Source: Acidobacteriota bacterium (GTDB taxonomy: Bacteria; Acidobacteriota; Blastocatellia; Pyrinomonadales; Pyrinomonadaceae). Taken from it: DNA of 64,000 nucleotides. Positions 55,536 to 64,000 of this stretch are shown here, piece after piece; positions within the stretch are counted from its first letter, which is position 1, and each line of letters begins with the position of its first letter. Made by a program: the position numbers and the translations under genes. Under the pieces are notes generated by a model that searched no databases, was not told the DNA's origin, and saw nothing but the letters and a program-made list of their open reading frames with translations. The stretch spans positions 620,001 to 684,000 of the forward strand of contig JADJBB010000025.1 in the NCBI GenBank assembly GCA_016703965.1, written 5' to 3'.

Positions 55536-56942
55536 TCATTTCTTTGCCGCTTCTTCGGGGGTTAGATTACCGGCTTCGTGAATCGCCCTCGTCGTATTTG
55601 TAAAGAAAAGGATCAGCATTCCGGCGACGAAAAACACGATCAGTGCCAGGATCGCCTGGCGATAGGAACCGGTTGTGCCGACGACGACGGCAAAAACCAG
55701 GTTTCCGATCCAGGATGTTCCTTTTTCAGAGATCTCGTAAAGGCCGAAAAACGCCGATTCGCGAGATTTAGGGATCATTTGCGAAAAGAGCGACCGTGAA
55801 AGAGCCTGCGTCGGCCCGAGTACAAGGCCGATAAAAATAGCCATTATATAGGCTTGCGTTGAGGTTTGAAGGAACCCGTAGGCAAAAATAACGATCCCCG
55901 CCCAAATGGCAAGCGAGAGGATGATCGTCTGTTTGGTACCAATTACGCGCGAAAGCCGTTCAAATGCGATCGCACCTATAAGAGCAAATACTTGAGCAAC
56001 GACGAAGATCGCGAGCAAAAAGGTCGAATCGCTTTCAAGGCCGCGAGAAATGAATAATTCCTGTGATAGAAAGATCGAGGAATTGAGGATCACTGTTTGG
56101 ATCCCGTCGTTGTAGAGCAAATAACCCGCGAGGAACAGAAGGGTGTATTTAAGCCCCACCAGCTCGCGCAACGTCCGCCAGATCTCGATAAACCCAACCG
56201 TTACAAGGCTTTTCCCTTCCGGTTTTCGATGCGGCTCCCGTTTCTTGATGCAGACGAACGTAACCACCGCAAAAACGCCCCACCACAGCGAGGCTGAGAG
56301 CATCGAGACCCTAACTGCCAGAGCTTTGTCGATCCCGATCTTGTCGCCAAAATTGATCAGAGCGAGATTGACGAAGAGCATGATCAATCCGCCGACATAC
56401 CCGCTTGCGTACCCGTAACTGCTGATCTTGTCTCGTTTATCTTCTGTGGTTATGTCCACAAGGAAGGAATTGTAAAAGACGTTAGACGCCGCGAAGCAGA
56501 TATTTGAGATCAAAAGGAACAAGCAGCCCCAAAGATAGGACGTTCCGTGGATAAAGAACAAGAGCGAGCTGGAGACGACGCCGACATAGCAAAACACCGC
56601 CATCATCCGCTTTTTTAGCGGAGTGAAATCGGCGATCGAGCCAAGGATCGGGAGCAGAAATATCTGCAGGAAGATCGATGCCCCAAGAGTCGAGGTAAAC
56701 AAATTGTCCGAAGTGATAGATCCAAATGGCCCGAGGCCAAGAACCACACCGGATTTCCCGACATCGGCCTGGGCAAGGGCCGTCAAATAAGGCCCGGCGA
56801 GTACCGTAACAACGGTCGTGAAAAATGCTGAATTCGCCCAGTCGTATGTCAACCAGCCGAAGATCTCCCGTCGGTCATTCTTAAGCTCAACGGAAGGATC
56901 TGATGTTTGTATTGTTATCTTGTTTGACTCGATACCGTTCAC
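55536..56942 (-). CDS. MFS transporter, UMF1/Atg22-like
   Basis: 468 residues, about 12 membrane segments, GTG start. The motif EIFGWLTYDWANSAFFTTVV near the N-terminus is characteristic of the UMF1 (vacuole effluxer Atg22-like) group. Further matches are FLVDITTEDKRDKISSYGYA and LGPTQALSRSLFSQMIP. Substrates of bacterial members are mostly unknown, with amino acids suggested by the eukaryotic relatives. It is a single gene, divergent from the nucleotidyltransferase. Confidence 0.85.
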   Translation of the reverse strand: MNGIESNKITIQTSDPSVELKNDRREIFGWLTYDWANSAFFTTVVTVLAGPYLTALAQADVGKSGVVLGLGPFGSITSDNLFTSTLGASIFLQIFLLPILGSIADFTPLKKRMMAVFCYVGVVSSSLLFFIHGTSYLWGCLFLLISNICFAASNVFYNSFLVDITTEDKRDKISSYGYASGYVGGLIMLFVNLALINFGDKIGIDKALAVRVSMLSASLWWGVFAVVTFVCIKKREPHRKPEGKSLVTVGFIEIWRTLRELVGLKYTLLFLAGYLLYNDGIQTVILNSSIFLSQELFISRGLESDSTFLLAIFVVAQVFALIGAIAFERLSRVIGTKQTIILSLAIWAGIVIFAYGFLQTSTQAYIMAIFIGLVLGPTQALSRSLFSQMIPKSRESAFFGLYEISEKGTSWIGNLVFAVVVGTTGSYRQAILALIVFFVAGMLILFFTNTTRAIHEAGNLTPEEAAKK

Positions 56943-57061
56943 GATAGAGCAGTTAGTGAAATTTGTCTATCTGATGAGCATTACAAAAAACTTTACGAGC
57001 GCAGGATTTTCACAAAAGCTCTTCATTCACTTATCATCTAGTTTCGGCAGCAAACGCCATT

Positions 57062-58060
57062 ATGAAAGCAATGATCCTGGCCGCAGGTTTTGGCACGCGG
57101 CTTTTTCCCTTAACGATCGACCGCACCAAACCGGCGATACCTTTTCTCGGCAAGCCTCTGGTCGGCTATGTCGCCGAATACATCGCCAAATTCGGTATCA
57201 CGGACATCGTTGTTAACCTTCATCATCAGCCTAAATCGGTTATTGACGCTTTAGGGGACGGAAACAGGTTTGGCGTGAATATTGATTACACGGTCGAATA
57301 TCCCGAGATACTTGGAACCGCCGGTGCCTTAGATTTTGCCCGTCAACATCTACAGGACGACACGTTTGTCATCGTCAATGGAAAGATAATCACCGACATC
57401 GATATTGGCGAAGCCGTTCGGGCTCACAAAAAGTCAGGAGCGATCGCCACGATGGTTCTGAAACCCAATCACAAGCGCGAGAAGTTTACCGTGGTATATA
57501 CAAATGACGGAGCGATCGACCACTTCGGCCCTCATGCCACGCCGGTGACCGAAGCAGAACTTCGCGACACGGAGCATGATATTGTTACGCCGTTAATGTT
57601 TACTGGTATCCATATTCTTGAACCGGAGATCCTGGATATGATCCCACGGGGAGTCTTCTCAGATATCGTAACGGATATCTACATCCCATACATTAAAGGG
57701 GGCGGACGCATCGCCGCCCATGTTTCAGAGGGCGATTGGTACGAACTTTCGACCATACCTCGCTATTTAGATATTTCGCTGGCAATGATGGGGGCGTGCG
57801 ACATGCATTTTGGCCGAAATTGTATCCTAAATGGAGCTGCAAGCCTTAAAGACTCGATCATCTGGGACGATGTGACGATCGGAGATGGAGCGACGCTCTA
57901 TCGCACGATTATTGCCGACGGAGTGACCATCGAGCCGGGAGAACATTTTGAGAACGCGGCAATCGTTCGGGCGGACATGGTCCGAAGCTGTAATGAGATC
58001 CCGGAAAAGGCACTTCGCGGGTATGTGCAGGGTGAAAACTATATTGTTCCCTTAAATTAG
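57062..58060 (+). CDS. Sugar-1-phosphate nucleotidyltransferase (MurU-like) with left-handed helix end
   Basis: 332 residues. The N-terminal NTP-transferase signature is MILAAGFGTRLFPLT followed by TKPAIPFLGKPLVGY, and IVNGKIITDIDI holds the metal-binding region in which an Asn-Gly replaces the usual D-x-D environment. The C-terminal ~80 residues show hexapeptide turns (IIWDDVTIGDGATLYRTII). With the phosphotransferase gene 9 bases downstream it resembles the MurU/AmgK pair. That pair turns recycled MurNAc into UDP-MurNAc, bypassing de novo synthesis. A mannose-1-phosphate guanylyltransferase is the alternative; the hexapeptide tail is more common there. Confidence 0.75.
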   Translation: MKAMILAAGFGTRLFPLTIDRTKPAIPFLGKPLVGYVAEYIAKFGITDIVVNLHHQPKSVIDALGDGNRFGVNIDYTVEYPEILGTAGALDFARQHLQDDTFVIVNGKIITDIDIGEAVRAHKKSGAIATMVLKPNHKREKFTVVYTNDGAIDHFGPHATPVTEAELRDTEHDIVTPLMFTGIHILEPEILDMIPRGVFSDIVTDIYIPYIKGGGRIAAHVSEGDWYELSTIPRYLDISLAMMGACDMHFGRNCILNGAASLKDSIIWDDVTIGDGATLYRTIIADGVTIEPGEHFENAAIVRADMVRSCNEIPEKALRGYVQGENYIVPLN

Positions 58061-58069
58061 CAATCTTTG

Positions 58070-59068
58070 ATGTTGGATCACGAAAAACGACTTAAAGAGT
58101 TTCTCTCATCACGCGGAGAGATCCAGGAATTTGAATCGCTAACTGCGGATGCCTCAACGCGCGGTTATTTTCGGATCTCGTGGAAAGGAGCTCAGGCTAT
58201 CGCCTGCGTTTATCCCGAAAAATTTGATCCTGCCGAGCAGTCTTACATCGACGTTACGAAACTGTTCGTCGCCGGCGGGCTGCCGGTTGCTGAGATCTTC
58301 GATTTTGACGGAGAATTCGGCGTTATCGTGCAGGAAGACCTGGGCGACGTGATACTGAGAAACGTCCTGCTGGATACAGATTCTGCTGATCACGCCAGGA
58401 AGCTCGATGAAGCCATTTCCTTGATCGCTCGCATCCAAACGGTCACCGGATTGGCATACGAGATGAATTCGATCGCCTCAAAACTAAAGTTTGACGAGGA
58501 AAAGCTGCTCTGGGAGCTGAATTTCTTTAAGGAACATTATTTCCAGACTTTCCGGAGATCGCCTTTGTCCCCGGAGGACGACGCCGCTTTGACGGCGGAG
58601 TTCGAGGAGTTGGCAACGGAACTCGAATCGTATGCAACAGTTCTCTGCCATCGCGACTTTCACGCGGCAAATTTGATGATCGACCAGCGGGGCCGAATGC
58701 GGATCATCGACCATCAGGATGCCCGTATTGGTTCGCCGGCTTACGATCTCGTTTCGCTCCTTCTCGATCGAATAACCGAACCACCTTCGCGAGAGTGGCT
58801 GGCAGAGAAAAGGCGTTATTTTCTCAATGTCCGCCGCCGGCTCGGACTTCCGGCGTTAGATGAAGAAAACTTCGCTAACGAATTTCGTTTACAGACTTTA
58901 CAGCGATGTTTGAAAGCAGCTGGTACTTTCTCGTTCCAGGCCATCAACCGCGGCAAAACCTATTTCGTACCTTTCATCAAACCGATGTTCCGGATCACAT
59001 GCCGATCTGCCGAGAGCCTGAATCGATTTCCGGTAATTCGGGAAATTCTGGGACGTGAGATAGACTGA
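58070..59068 (+). CDS. AmgK-like amino-sugar kinase (aminoglycoside phosphotransferase fold)
   Basis: About 332 residues from ATG 58070; a TTG lies one codon upstream. The motifs are ADASTRGYFRI (nucleotide loop), VIVQEDLGD, VLCHRDFHAANLMID (catalytic HRD-type loop with Asp) and MRIIDHQDARIGSPAYDLVSLL (metal-binding Asp). These are typical of AmgK, the anomeric kinase for MurNAc/GlcNAc in peptidoglycan recycling. The adjacent nucleotidyltransferase and nagZ at 17 kb support this role. Choline or homoserine kinase-like activity is less likely. Confidence 0.78.
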   Translation: MLDHEKRLKEFLSSRGEIQEFESLTADASTRGYFRISWKGAQAIACVYPEKFDPAEQSYIDVTKLFVAGGLPVAEIFDFDGEFGVIVQEDLGDVILRNVLLDTDSADHARKLDEAISLIARIQTVTGLAYEMNSIASKLKFDEEKLLWELNFFKEHYFQTFRRSPLSPEDDAALTAEFEELATELESYATVLCHRDFHAANLMIDQRGRMRIIDHQDARIGSPAYDLVSLLLDRITEPPSREWLAEKRRYFLNVRRRLGLPALDEENFANEFRLQTLQRCLKAAGTFSFQAINRGKTYFVPFIKPMFRITCRSAESLNRFPVIREILGREID

Positions 59069-59503
59069 TCAAACTCTAAAATGATCGCCCCGCCACTGTT
59101 TAATGGTGGTTTTTATCTCTTTTGGAGAGCTTAGTTTTCCTTCAATGACCTGTCCTACGAGATCAGGCAACTCTTCGTCCGAAGCGAAACGCAGTGAGAT
59201 CATCTTTCCAACCTGCATCTCCGAAGCTTTTTGCGCGAGTTCGGGCGACAGTAATTCTCGATATCTAAGTGTTTCCTCGAGCCGGATCAAACGGTCCTGA
59301 GCCTTCAATGCCTGCAGTCGAGCTGAGAGGGTGACCAGTACTACGATCAGGACAAAAAGAATACTCATCCCCCGATCCCAACTTGGTTCCTGATACGTCC
59401 TGACGATCTGATAGATTAACGTGATCAGCAAGAGCGGCATGATCACGAAATGTACCAATGGAAACCAGCGAGTGTGAGTAGCGTAAGTTTGTTGTTCTTC
59501 CAT
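59069..59503 (-). CDS. DUF6526-type membrane protein
   Basis: 144 residues. HTRWFPLVHFVIMPLLLITL begins the first of two membrane segments, the second being GMSILFVLIVVLVTLSARL. It then has a cytoplasmic helical tail (AQDRLIRLEETLRYRELL). The HTR-x-x-P-x-x-H-F start and topology match the DUF6526 family, of unknown function. Its stop codon begins on the base after the convergent kinase gene ends. Located 17 bases downstream of the ABC exporter, probably in the same transcript. Confidence 0.75.
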   Translation of the reverse strand: MEEQQTYATHTRWFPLVHFVIMPLLLITLIYQIVRTYQEPSWDRGMSILFVLIVVLVTLSARLQALKAQDRLIRLEETLRYRELLSPELAQKASEMQVGKMISLRFASDEELPDLVGQVIEGKLSSPKEIKTTIKQWRGDHFRV

Positions 59504-59520
59504 GAGTTGTGATGATTGTT

Positions 59521-61437
59521 CTATAACTTGGTCTTTGCCAATGCCTCAGGCGGCTTTCCGGTGAAATCCTCGCCGGGGTTTACGAAAAGATTCTGTTCAA
59601 ATCGGTACTGCTTATCATAAAGCTGTTTATAGCGTCCGTCGAGTGCTATCAGCTCGGCGTGAGTGCCGCGTTCGAGAATTTCTCCGGTTTCGACGACCAG
59701 GATCTGGTCCGCACTGCGGATCGTCGAAAGACGGTGAGCAATGACGAACGTCGTTCGTCCCTGACGCAAACGGTTTAGTCCTTCCTGAATAAGGGCTTCG
59801 GACTCACTGTCGAGGCTCGAGGTGGCTTCGTCGAGGATAAGTATTCGCGGGTCAGCGAGCAAAGCGCGGGCAATAGCGATACGTTGCCGCTGTCCGCCGG
59901 AAAGCTTTACGCCGCGTTCGCCGACAATGGTATCGTAGCCGTTCGGGAATTTCTCGATGAATTCGTCTGCGTTCGCAACACGGCAAACTTCCTTGATTTC
60001 ATCGAGGTTCGCTTCCGGATTTGAAAAGCGGATATTTTCAAGTATCGTGCCGTCAAACAAGAAATTATCCTGTAAAACAACGCCGAGATGACGGCGATAG
60101 TCGCGAAGTTTGACGCTCTGCAGGTCTTTGCCATCGATCTTGATCGTTCCCGGAGAGCGAACACTCTTGTCCGCCAGTCCAAGATTCTCGTTTTCCTCCG
60201 TTGATTCAGTCGTGCGGATAGGAGTGTCCGCACTCCTTGTTGGCTGTATGAAATTCAGCACCAGACTCAATATCGTCGATTTCCCCGACCCGCTCGAACC
60301 AACCAAAGCAGTTGTTGTTCCTGCCGGCGAGTGAAAACTCACGCCTTTCAGCACGGGAACGCCTGGATCGTATTCAAAATGAACGCCCTCAAAATCGATC
60401 GTGCCTTCGATCGTCGGGAGCGGGGATTTTAGCTTGTCTGTGTCATCTTCCGTCGTCATCGCGAGCACCTCGCGAATGCGGTCGAGCCCCGCGAGAGCCT
60501 CGGTGATCTGCGTTCCGATCGACGTTAACTCAAAAACGGGGATCGCGAGCAAAAATGTGAACGATATATACATCAAGAAATCACCAAGCGTCATCGTCTC
60601 CGCCTGTACAGCACTACCGCCAATAAGGATCATCACGACGGCGACGGCTCCGATCACTATCGACGAAAATGAACCGATCGCGGAAACTCCGGTGACAGTT
60701 TTGGCTATGTTTCGGAAAAGTTTGTGAGCCCCGCGGGCGAATGACAGCTCTTCCCGTTTCTCTGCGGTATAGGCTTTGACGATACGTATGCCGCCGAGCG
60801 ATTCCGTCAGGCGTCCCGTGACCAGAGCGGTTATCTCACCACGTTCGCGGAAAACCGGCCGCAAAACCTTAAACGCATACATTAACGCCGAACCGAAAAT
60901 GATCAGGACCACCATCGTTGCCGCCGTCAATCGCCAGTTTAGATAAAAAAGAACACCGATCGATATCGCAGCTGTCACAATGCTGCCTAAAAGCTGTCCG
61001 AGTCCTGTGCCGACGAGGTTTCGTATTCCCTCGGCGTCGTTCATGATACGTGAGATCAGCTGTCCGCTCTGCGTCGAATCAAAATAAGAGATCGGCAGCC
61101 GCTCGATGTGCCGTTGGACACGCATTCGCATGTTGGTGATCGCGAGTTGAGCAGCGACGCCTAGGATCTGCGAGAGTGCAAAGCTTGTGACTCCCTGAAT
61201 GAGCGTTGAAATACCGATCGCAAGGGCGATCCATTTCAACAGCTCGAACCGCTTGTTCGTAAAGATCTCGTCACCGATGTACTTAGTCGAGGCCGGCAAA
61301 ACCATGCCCGCAAGCCGCGAAACGAGCATCAGAACGCTGCCTAAGAGCAAACGCCACCTGGCTCCCCACATGATCCGCCGGGCTTCGGCCCAGGCGCTCG
61401 AATAATTGACCTTCTTTTTTTTCTTTTCTTCTGCCAT
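59521..61437 (-). CDS. MsbA-like ABC exporter (fused membrane and ATPase domains)
   Basis: 638 residues. The six-helix exporter domain (LLLGSVLMLVSRLAGMVLPA, LISRIMNDAEGIRNLV) is followed by the ATPase: Walker A in LVGSSGSGKSTILSL, Q-loop VVLQDNFLFDGTILENI, signature LSGGQRQRIAIARALL and Walker B ILILDEATSSLD, then the His switch in VIAHRLSTI. The type fits export of lipid A, lipids or drugs as a homodimer. Between Walker A and the Q-loop there is an unusual polar insert of roughly 28 residues (TESTEENENLGLADKSVRS), partly encoded by a palindromic element at 60212-60237. The insert lies in a region that tolerates length changes. Confidence 0.88.
   Translation of the reverse strand: MAEEKKKKKVNYSSAWAEARRIMWGARWRLLLGSVLMLVSRLAGMVLPASTKYIGDEIFTNKRFELLKWIALAIGISTLIQGVTSFALSQILGVAAQLAITNMRMRVQRHIERLPISYFDSTQSGQLISRIMNDAEGIRNLVGTGLGQLLGSIVTAAISIGVLFYLNWRLTAATMVVLIIFGSALMYAFKVLRPVFRERGEITALVTGRLTESLGGIRIVKAYTAEKREELSFARGAHKLFRNIAKTVTGVSAIGSFSSIVIGAVAVVMILIGGSAVQAETMTLGDFLMYISFTFLLAIPVFELTSIGTQITEALAGLDRIREVLAMTTEDDTDKLKSPLPTIEGTIDFEGVHFEYDPGVPVLKGVSFHSPAGTTTALVGSSGSGKSTILSLVLNFIQPTRSADTPIRTTESTEENENLGLADKSVRSPGTIKIDGKDLQSVKLRDYRRHLGVVLQDNFLFDGTILENIRFSNPEANLDEIKEVCRVANADEFIEKFPNGYDTIVGERGVKLSGGQRQRIAIARALLADPRILILDEATSSLDSESEALIQEGLNRLRQGRTTFVIAHRLSTIRSADQILVVETGEILERGTHAELIALDGRYKQLYDKQYRFEQNLFVNPGEDFTGKPPEALAKTKL
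60212..60237. repeat. Small palindromic element inside the ABC exporter gene
   Basis: Two overlapping inverted repeats share bases: GTGCGGA (60212-60218) with TCCGCAC (60227-60233), and AGGAGTG (60220-60226) with CACTCCT (60231-60237). They lie in the extra segment between Walker A and the Q-loop and keep the frame open. This is what an in-frame palindromic insertion, similar to Rickettsia palindromic elements, would look like. Confidence 0.6.
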
Positions 61438-61540
61438 ACCGGTATCAACTCAGTCTGATAACTGTATACGGCAAAGTCAACCATAATACGAAGTTTGAAC
61501 TCTGAACGAAGAGGGTTAGAATTAACCATTAACCTTCTTT

Positions 61541-62851
61541 ATGAAACAGACTTACATCAAACAACTAAAAGACCATATCGGTGAATCTGTCACGCTCAAA
61601 GGCTGGCTTTACAACAAGCGTTCGAGCGGAAAGCTCGTGTTTTTGCAGTTTCGCGATGGCACGGGAATCGTGCAGTGCGTTGTTTTCAAGCCGAACGATG
61701 AGGCGTTGTACGATCTCGCCGATTCGATCGGGCAGGAAAGCTCGATCATAGTCACCGGAACGGTCAAGGAAGATACACGTTCATCGCTTGGTGTCGAAGT
61801 CGATGTCACGGGTCTCGAAGTTCTGCAAAACGTTCACGATTACCCGATCACTCCGAAGGAGCACGGCACCGAATTCCTGATGGACAACCGACATTTGTGG
61901 ATCCGCTCGAAAAAACAGCACGCGGTGCTGAAGATCCGGCACACGGTGATCAAAGCTGTTCGTGATTTCTTTGACGAAAACGGCTTCACGCTCGCTGATA
62001 CTCCGATCTTTACACCGGCTGCGTGCGAAGGCACGACAACGCTGTTTGAGGTAGATTATTTTGGTGATGAAAAGGCTTACTTGACGCAATCGGGCCAGCT
62101 TTATAATGAAGCGACGGCGGCGGCGTTCGGTAAATCGTATGCGTTCGGTCCGACATTCCGCGCGGAGAAATCCAAGACCCGCCGCCACCTGACCGAATTC
62201 TGGATGGTCGAACCCGAGGTCGCCTACGCGAGCTACGTCGACATGATGGACCTCGGCGAAGCGATGATCCTGAAGGTCGTCGACCGCGTCCTCAACGACC
62301 GTCAGGAAGAGCTGAAAACGCTTGAACGCGATACCACCGTTCTCGAAGCCATCAATTCCCCGTTCCCGCGTCTGCATTACGACGATGCCGTCAAAATGCT
62401 GCAGGAAGGCCATGCAAAGGGCGAACTCGAGAACAATTTCGAATGGGGCGGCGATTTCGGAGCACCGGACGAGACGTATCTCTCGACGCAGCACGGCAAA
62501 CCTGTCTTCGTCCACCATTTCCCGGCGGCGATAAAGGGATTCTACTTCGAAGTCGACCCCGAACGCCCCGAATGTGCCCTCGGCATCGACCTGCTCGCCC
62601 CCGAAGGCTACGGCGAGATCATCGGCGGCGGCGAACGCGCCGCGAACCTCGATTACCTCATCGAGCAGCTCAAACATCACGGCCTCGACCAAGCGACCTT
62701 CGAATGGTATCTGGATCTGCGTAGATATGGATCAGTGCCGCATGCAGGTTTTGGGATGGGAATCGAACGCTGCACCGCGTGGATGGCCGGCATCGAGCAT
62801 GTGCGTGAGACGATACCGTTTCCGCGGATGTTGTATAGATTGAGGCCGTAA
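61541..62851 (+). CDS. asnS: Asparaginyl-tRNA synthetase
   Basis: 436 residues, the normal length. The N-terminal OB-fold anticodon-binding domain (VTLKGWLYNKRSSGKLVFLQ) is followed by the class II core. Motif 2 is FGPTFRAEKSKTRRHLTEFW and motif 3 GFGMGIERCTAWMAG; KAYLTQSGQLYNEA lies between. The absence of the large insertion of bacterial AspRS, and the pattern HLTEFWMVEPE, favour Asn over Asp. It charges tRNA-Asn. The frame is intact, unlike many conserved genes in the middle of the window. Confidence 0.93.
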   Translation: MKQTYIKQLKDHIGESVTLKGWLYNKRSSGKLVFLQFRDGTGIVQCVVFKPNDEALYDLADSIGQESSIIVTGTVKEDTRSSLGVEVDVTGLEVLQNVHDYPITPKEHGTEFLMDNRHLWIRSKKQHAVLKIRHTVIKAVRDFFDENGFTLADTPIFTPAACEGTTTLFEVDYFGDEKAYLTQSGQLYNEATAAAFGKSYAFGPTFRAEKSKTRRHLTEFWMVEPEVAYASYVDMMDLGEAMILKVVDRVLNDRQEELKTLERDTTVLEAINSPFPRLHYDDAVKMLQEGHAKGELENNFEWGGDFGAPDETYLSTQHGKPVFVHHFPAAIKGFYFEVDPERPECALGIDLLAPEGYGEIIGGGERAANLDYLIEQLKHHGLDQATFEWYLDLRRYGSVPHAGFGMGIERCTAWMAGIEHVRETIPFPRMLYRLRP

Positions 62852-62868
62852 TTTCGGAAGAAAAGAAA

Positions 62869-62899
62869 GATCGTCCGGCTCATGTAGGGCCGGACGATC
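62869..62899. terminator. Strong hairpin between asnS and the YqjD-like gene
   Basis: GATCGTCCGGC and GCCGGACGATC form an 11-bp perfect stem with a 9-base loop. The minus strand continues TTTCTTTTC, so it can end the YqjD-like transcript. It lies 17 bases after asnS and probably serves both convergent genes. Confidence 0.75.
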
Positions 62900-62965
62900 A
62901 CCTTCGCAGATGTGGATGACTATCGCTCTGCGGTAAAAGGTATCTCTAGTTCGACACCCGACTAA

Positions 62966-63292
62966 CTAGATTTCCCTGTGTCGATCGATCTGGTGGGTAA
63001 TAAACCAGCCGGCGAAAAGGCCGAGGCCGACACCTGCGGCAAATGTAATACCGACGGAACGCATCGGAGCTTTCTTGATCATGTATTCGGTATCGTCGAT
63101 CAGATCTTCTGCGGCATAGCGTCCTTTCTTTGCGAGCCTTTTGGCGTCTGTTACCGCATCGTCGATCATGTGTTCGGCTTTGACTTTTAGTTCGTCGACT
63201 CCTAATTTTACTCGGGCTGCTTGTTCAGCTACTCCGATCAGTTTGTTGAAATTGCTTTTTCTATTATCTGTTTTTAATGCTTCTTGTACCAT
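62966..63292 (-). CDS. YqjD/ElaB (DUF883)-like membrane-tethered protein
   Basis: 108 residues. A long amphipathic helical region (ELKVKAEHMIDDAVTDAKRL, RYAAEDLIDDTEYMIKKAP) is followed by one glycine-rich C-terminal membrane segment (GITFAAGVGLGLFAGWFIT). This is the layout of YqjD/ElaB proteins, which tether ribosomes to the membrane in stationary phase in E. coli. A perfect GGAGG lies 7 bases before the ATG. The 285 bases upstream (63293-63577) hold no gene that I can support. Confidence 0.75.
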   Translation of the reverse strand: MVQEALKTDNRKSNFNKLIGVAEQAARVKLGVDELKVKAEHMIDDAVTDAKRLAKKGRYAAEDLIDDTEYMIKKAPMRSVGITFAAGVGLGLFAGWFITHQIDRHREI

Positions 63293-63577
63293 GGTGATCC
63301 TCCTTTGTGCGTGCGTAAGACCGAAGGGTCCAACACAGCTCCTTGGGGCATACTTTTAGTCCTTGTGGCCCGATGTGAGTCAAAAGGAACTTCCACTAGA
63401 GCTCACGCAATAGATGTGCCGACGAGCATTTGCCTAAAACCGTTTGATTTTACCCAGATTGTGAGGAATCATGGAATTAATGGCGAAATTACTCGCGCTG
63501 CCGTGAAATAGAACACGCAGGTATCCACAAACTACCTTCGTTACAGATTCTAAATCTAATCGCGACCTTGCAATTAA

Positions 63578-64000
63578 ATGTCAATATACTCGGCAAAGAT
63601 AACGTGGAGGAGTGACTCACCAGAGGCGTTTGCAAGGAATAGGTATACTCGTGGCCACCAGTGGAGTTTTGACGGTGGAATCGAGATTCCTGCATCTAGT
63701 TCGCCCCAGGTAGTTCGTCTTCCATACTCGGTTGAGGCGGCGGTCGATCCTGAGGAGGCATTGGTGGCGGCGGCTTCTTCTTGTCATATGTTGTCGTTTT
63801 TGTGGGTCGCGTCGAAAGCCGGTTTTAATGTCGAGTCATACGAAGACAACGCCGTCGGCGAGATGGCGAAAGACAATGGCAAACAGTGGATCTCGACGAT
63901 AACGCTAGATCCGCGGATCGTTTGGAATGGCAAAATTCCGACGGCGGAAGAACTCTGCGAGTTGCATCACGAGGCTCATGAGGTCTGTTATATAGCAAAT
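63578..64000 (+). CDS. OsmC-family protein, 3' end beyond the window
   Basis: 141 codons are open to the right edge. It starts MSIYSAKITWRSDSPEAFAR and continues HQWSFDGGIEIPASSSP, DPEEALVAAASSCHMLSFLW and GEMAKDNGKQWISTITLDPR. The VAAASSCHML segment contains the first catalytic cysteine of OsmC/Ohr peroxidases. The second would lie in CELHHEAHEVCYIAN near the edge. OsmC proteins reduce organic hydroperoxides with thiols. The length before the first Cys fits the OsmC-like (YhfA/LB054) group. ATG 63578-63580 has no strong ribosome site. Confidence 0.85.
   Translation, partial: MSIYSAKITWRSDSPEAFARNRYTRGHQWSFDGGIEIPASSSPQVVRLPYSVEAAVDPEEALVAAASSCHMLSFLWVASKAGFNVESYEDNAVGEMAKDNGKQWISTITLDPRIVWNGKIPTAEELCELHHEAHEVCYIAN

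Noticed and set aside
61781..62692. 303-codon minus-strand open frame
   Set aside because: It is antisense to asnS, whose motifs are complete; the long frame reflects codon bias of the real gene.

Overview
The window looks like a chromosomal piece of a Gram-negative-type bacterium, most likely an acidobacterium of the class Blastocatellia. That placement is an inference from gene content, with no marker search behind it. The content is Wza/Wzc exopolysaccharide export, an ECF sigma factor next to a TolB-propeller Ser/Thr kinase, KorAB with a GltD-like flavoprotein, large MBG/Ig repeat proteins, and many zinc-ribbon membrane proteins.

Layout. 1-11.9 kb (minus strand) is one tightly packed exopolysaccharide operon. 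Transcribed from wza, it holds wza, wzc, a GDP-mannose 3,5-epimerase, a UDP-sugar dehydrogenase, two glycosyltransferases, a flippase fused to a methyltransferase, a Wzy-like polymerase and the start of an rfaE2-like gene. 12-20 kb holds mutS, a CAP-domain protein, a glycosylasparaginase-like enzyme, nagZ and a solute-binding lipoprotein, then tRNA-Gly and tRNA-Cys. 20.4-29.0 kb is an integrated element in tRNA-Cys, bounded by a perfect 45-bp duplication of the tRNA 3' end. It carries a tyrosine integrase, an excisionase-like protein, a CHC2/DUF3987 replication protein, both terminase subunits and several unknown small genes. I see no capsid, portal or tail gene, so it resembles a phage satellite that brings its own packaging motor. 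29.4-33.3 kb is an ECF sigma factor, a receptor-like kinase and a small Cys-containing protein. 33.6-39.5 kb is one secreted repeat protein of about 2000 residues. 40-48 kb holds a zinc-ribbon membrane protein, a GH35 beta-galactosidase and the korB/korA/DUF2200/GltD-like cluster. 48-64 kb holds pilD, a TPR protein, a ribbon-helix-helix protein, rnpB (RNase P RNA), a second Wza-like protein, ptsI, AIM24 and LOG proteins, an MFS transporter, a nucleotidyltransferase plus sugar kinase pair (MurU/AmgK-like), an MsbA-like ABC exporter, asnS, a YqjD-like protein and a truncated osmC-like gene at the right edge.

About 25 single-base frame changes interrupt 13 otherwise well-conserved genes, mostly at short homopolymers and mostly between 12 and 35 kb (mutS, asparaginase, nagZ, the binding protein, terL, integrase, sigma factor, kinase, the giant repeat protein, ptsI and others). 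In each case the sense continues in a neighbouring frame without further decay. I therefore annotate each as one gene and give the position of each shift. Assembly error is the simplest explanation. A mutator lineage is the alternative, because mutS itself is affected.
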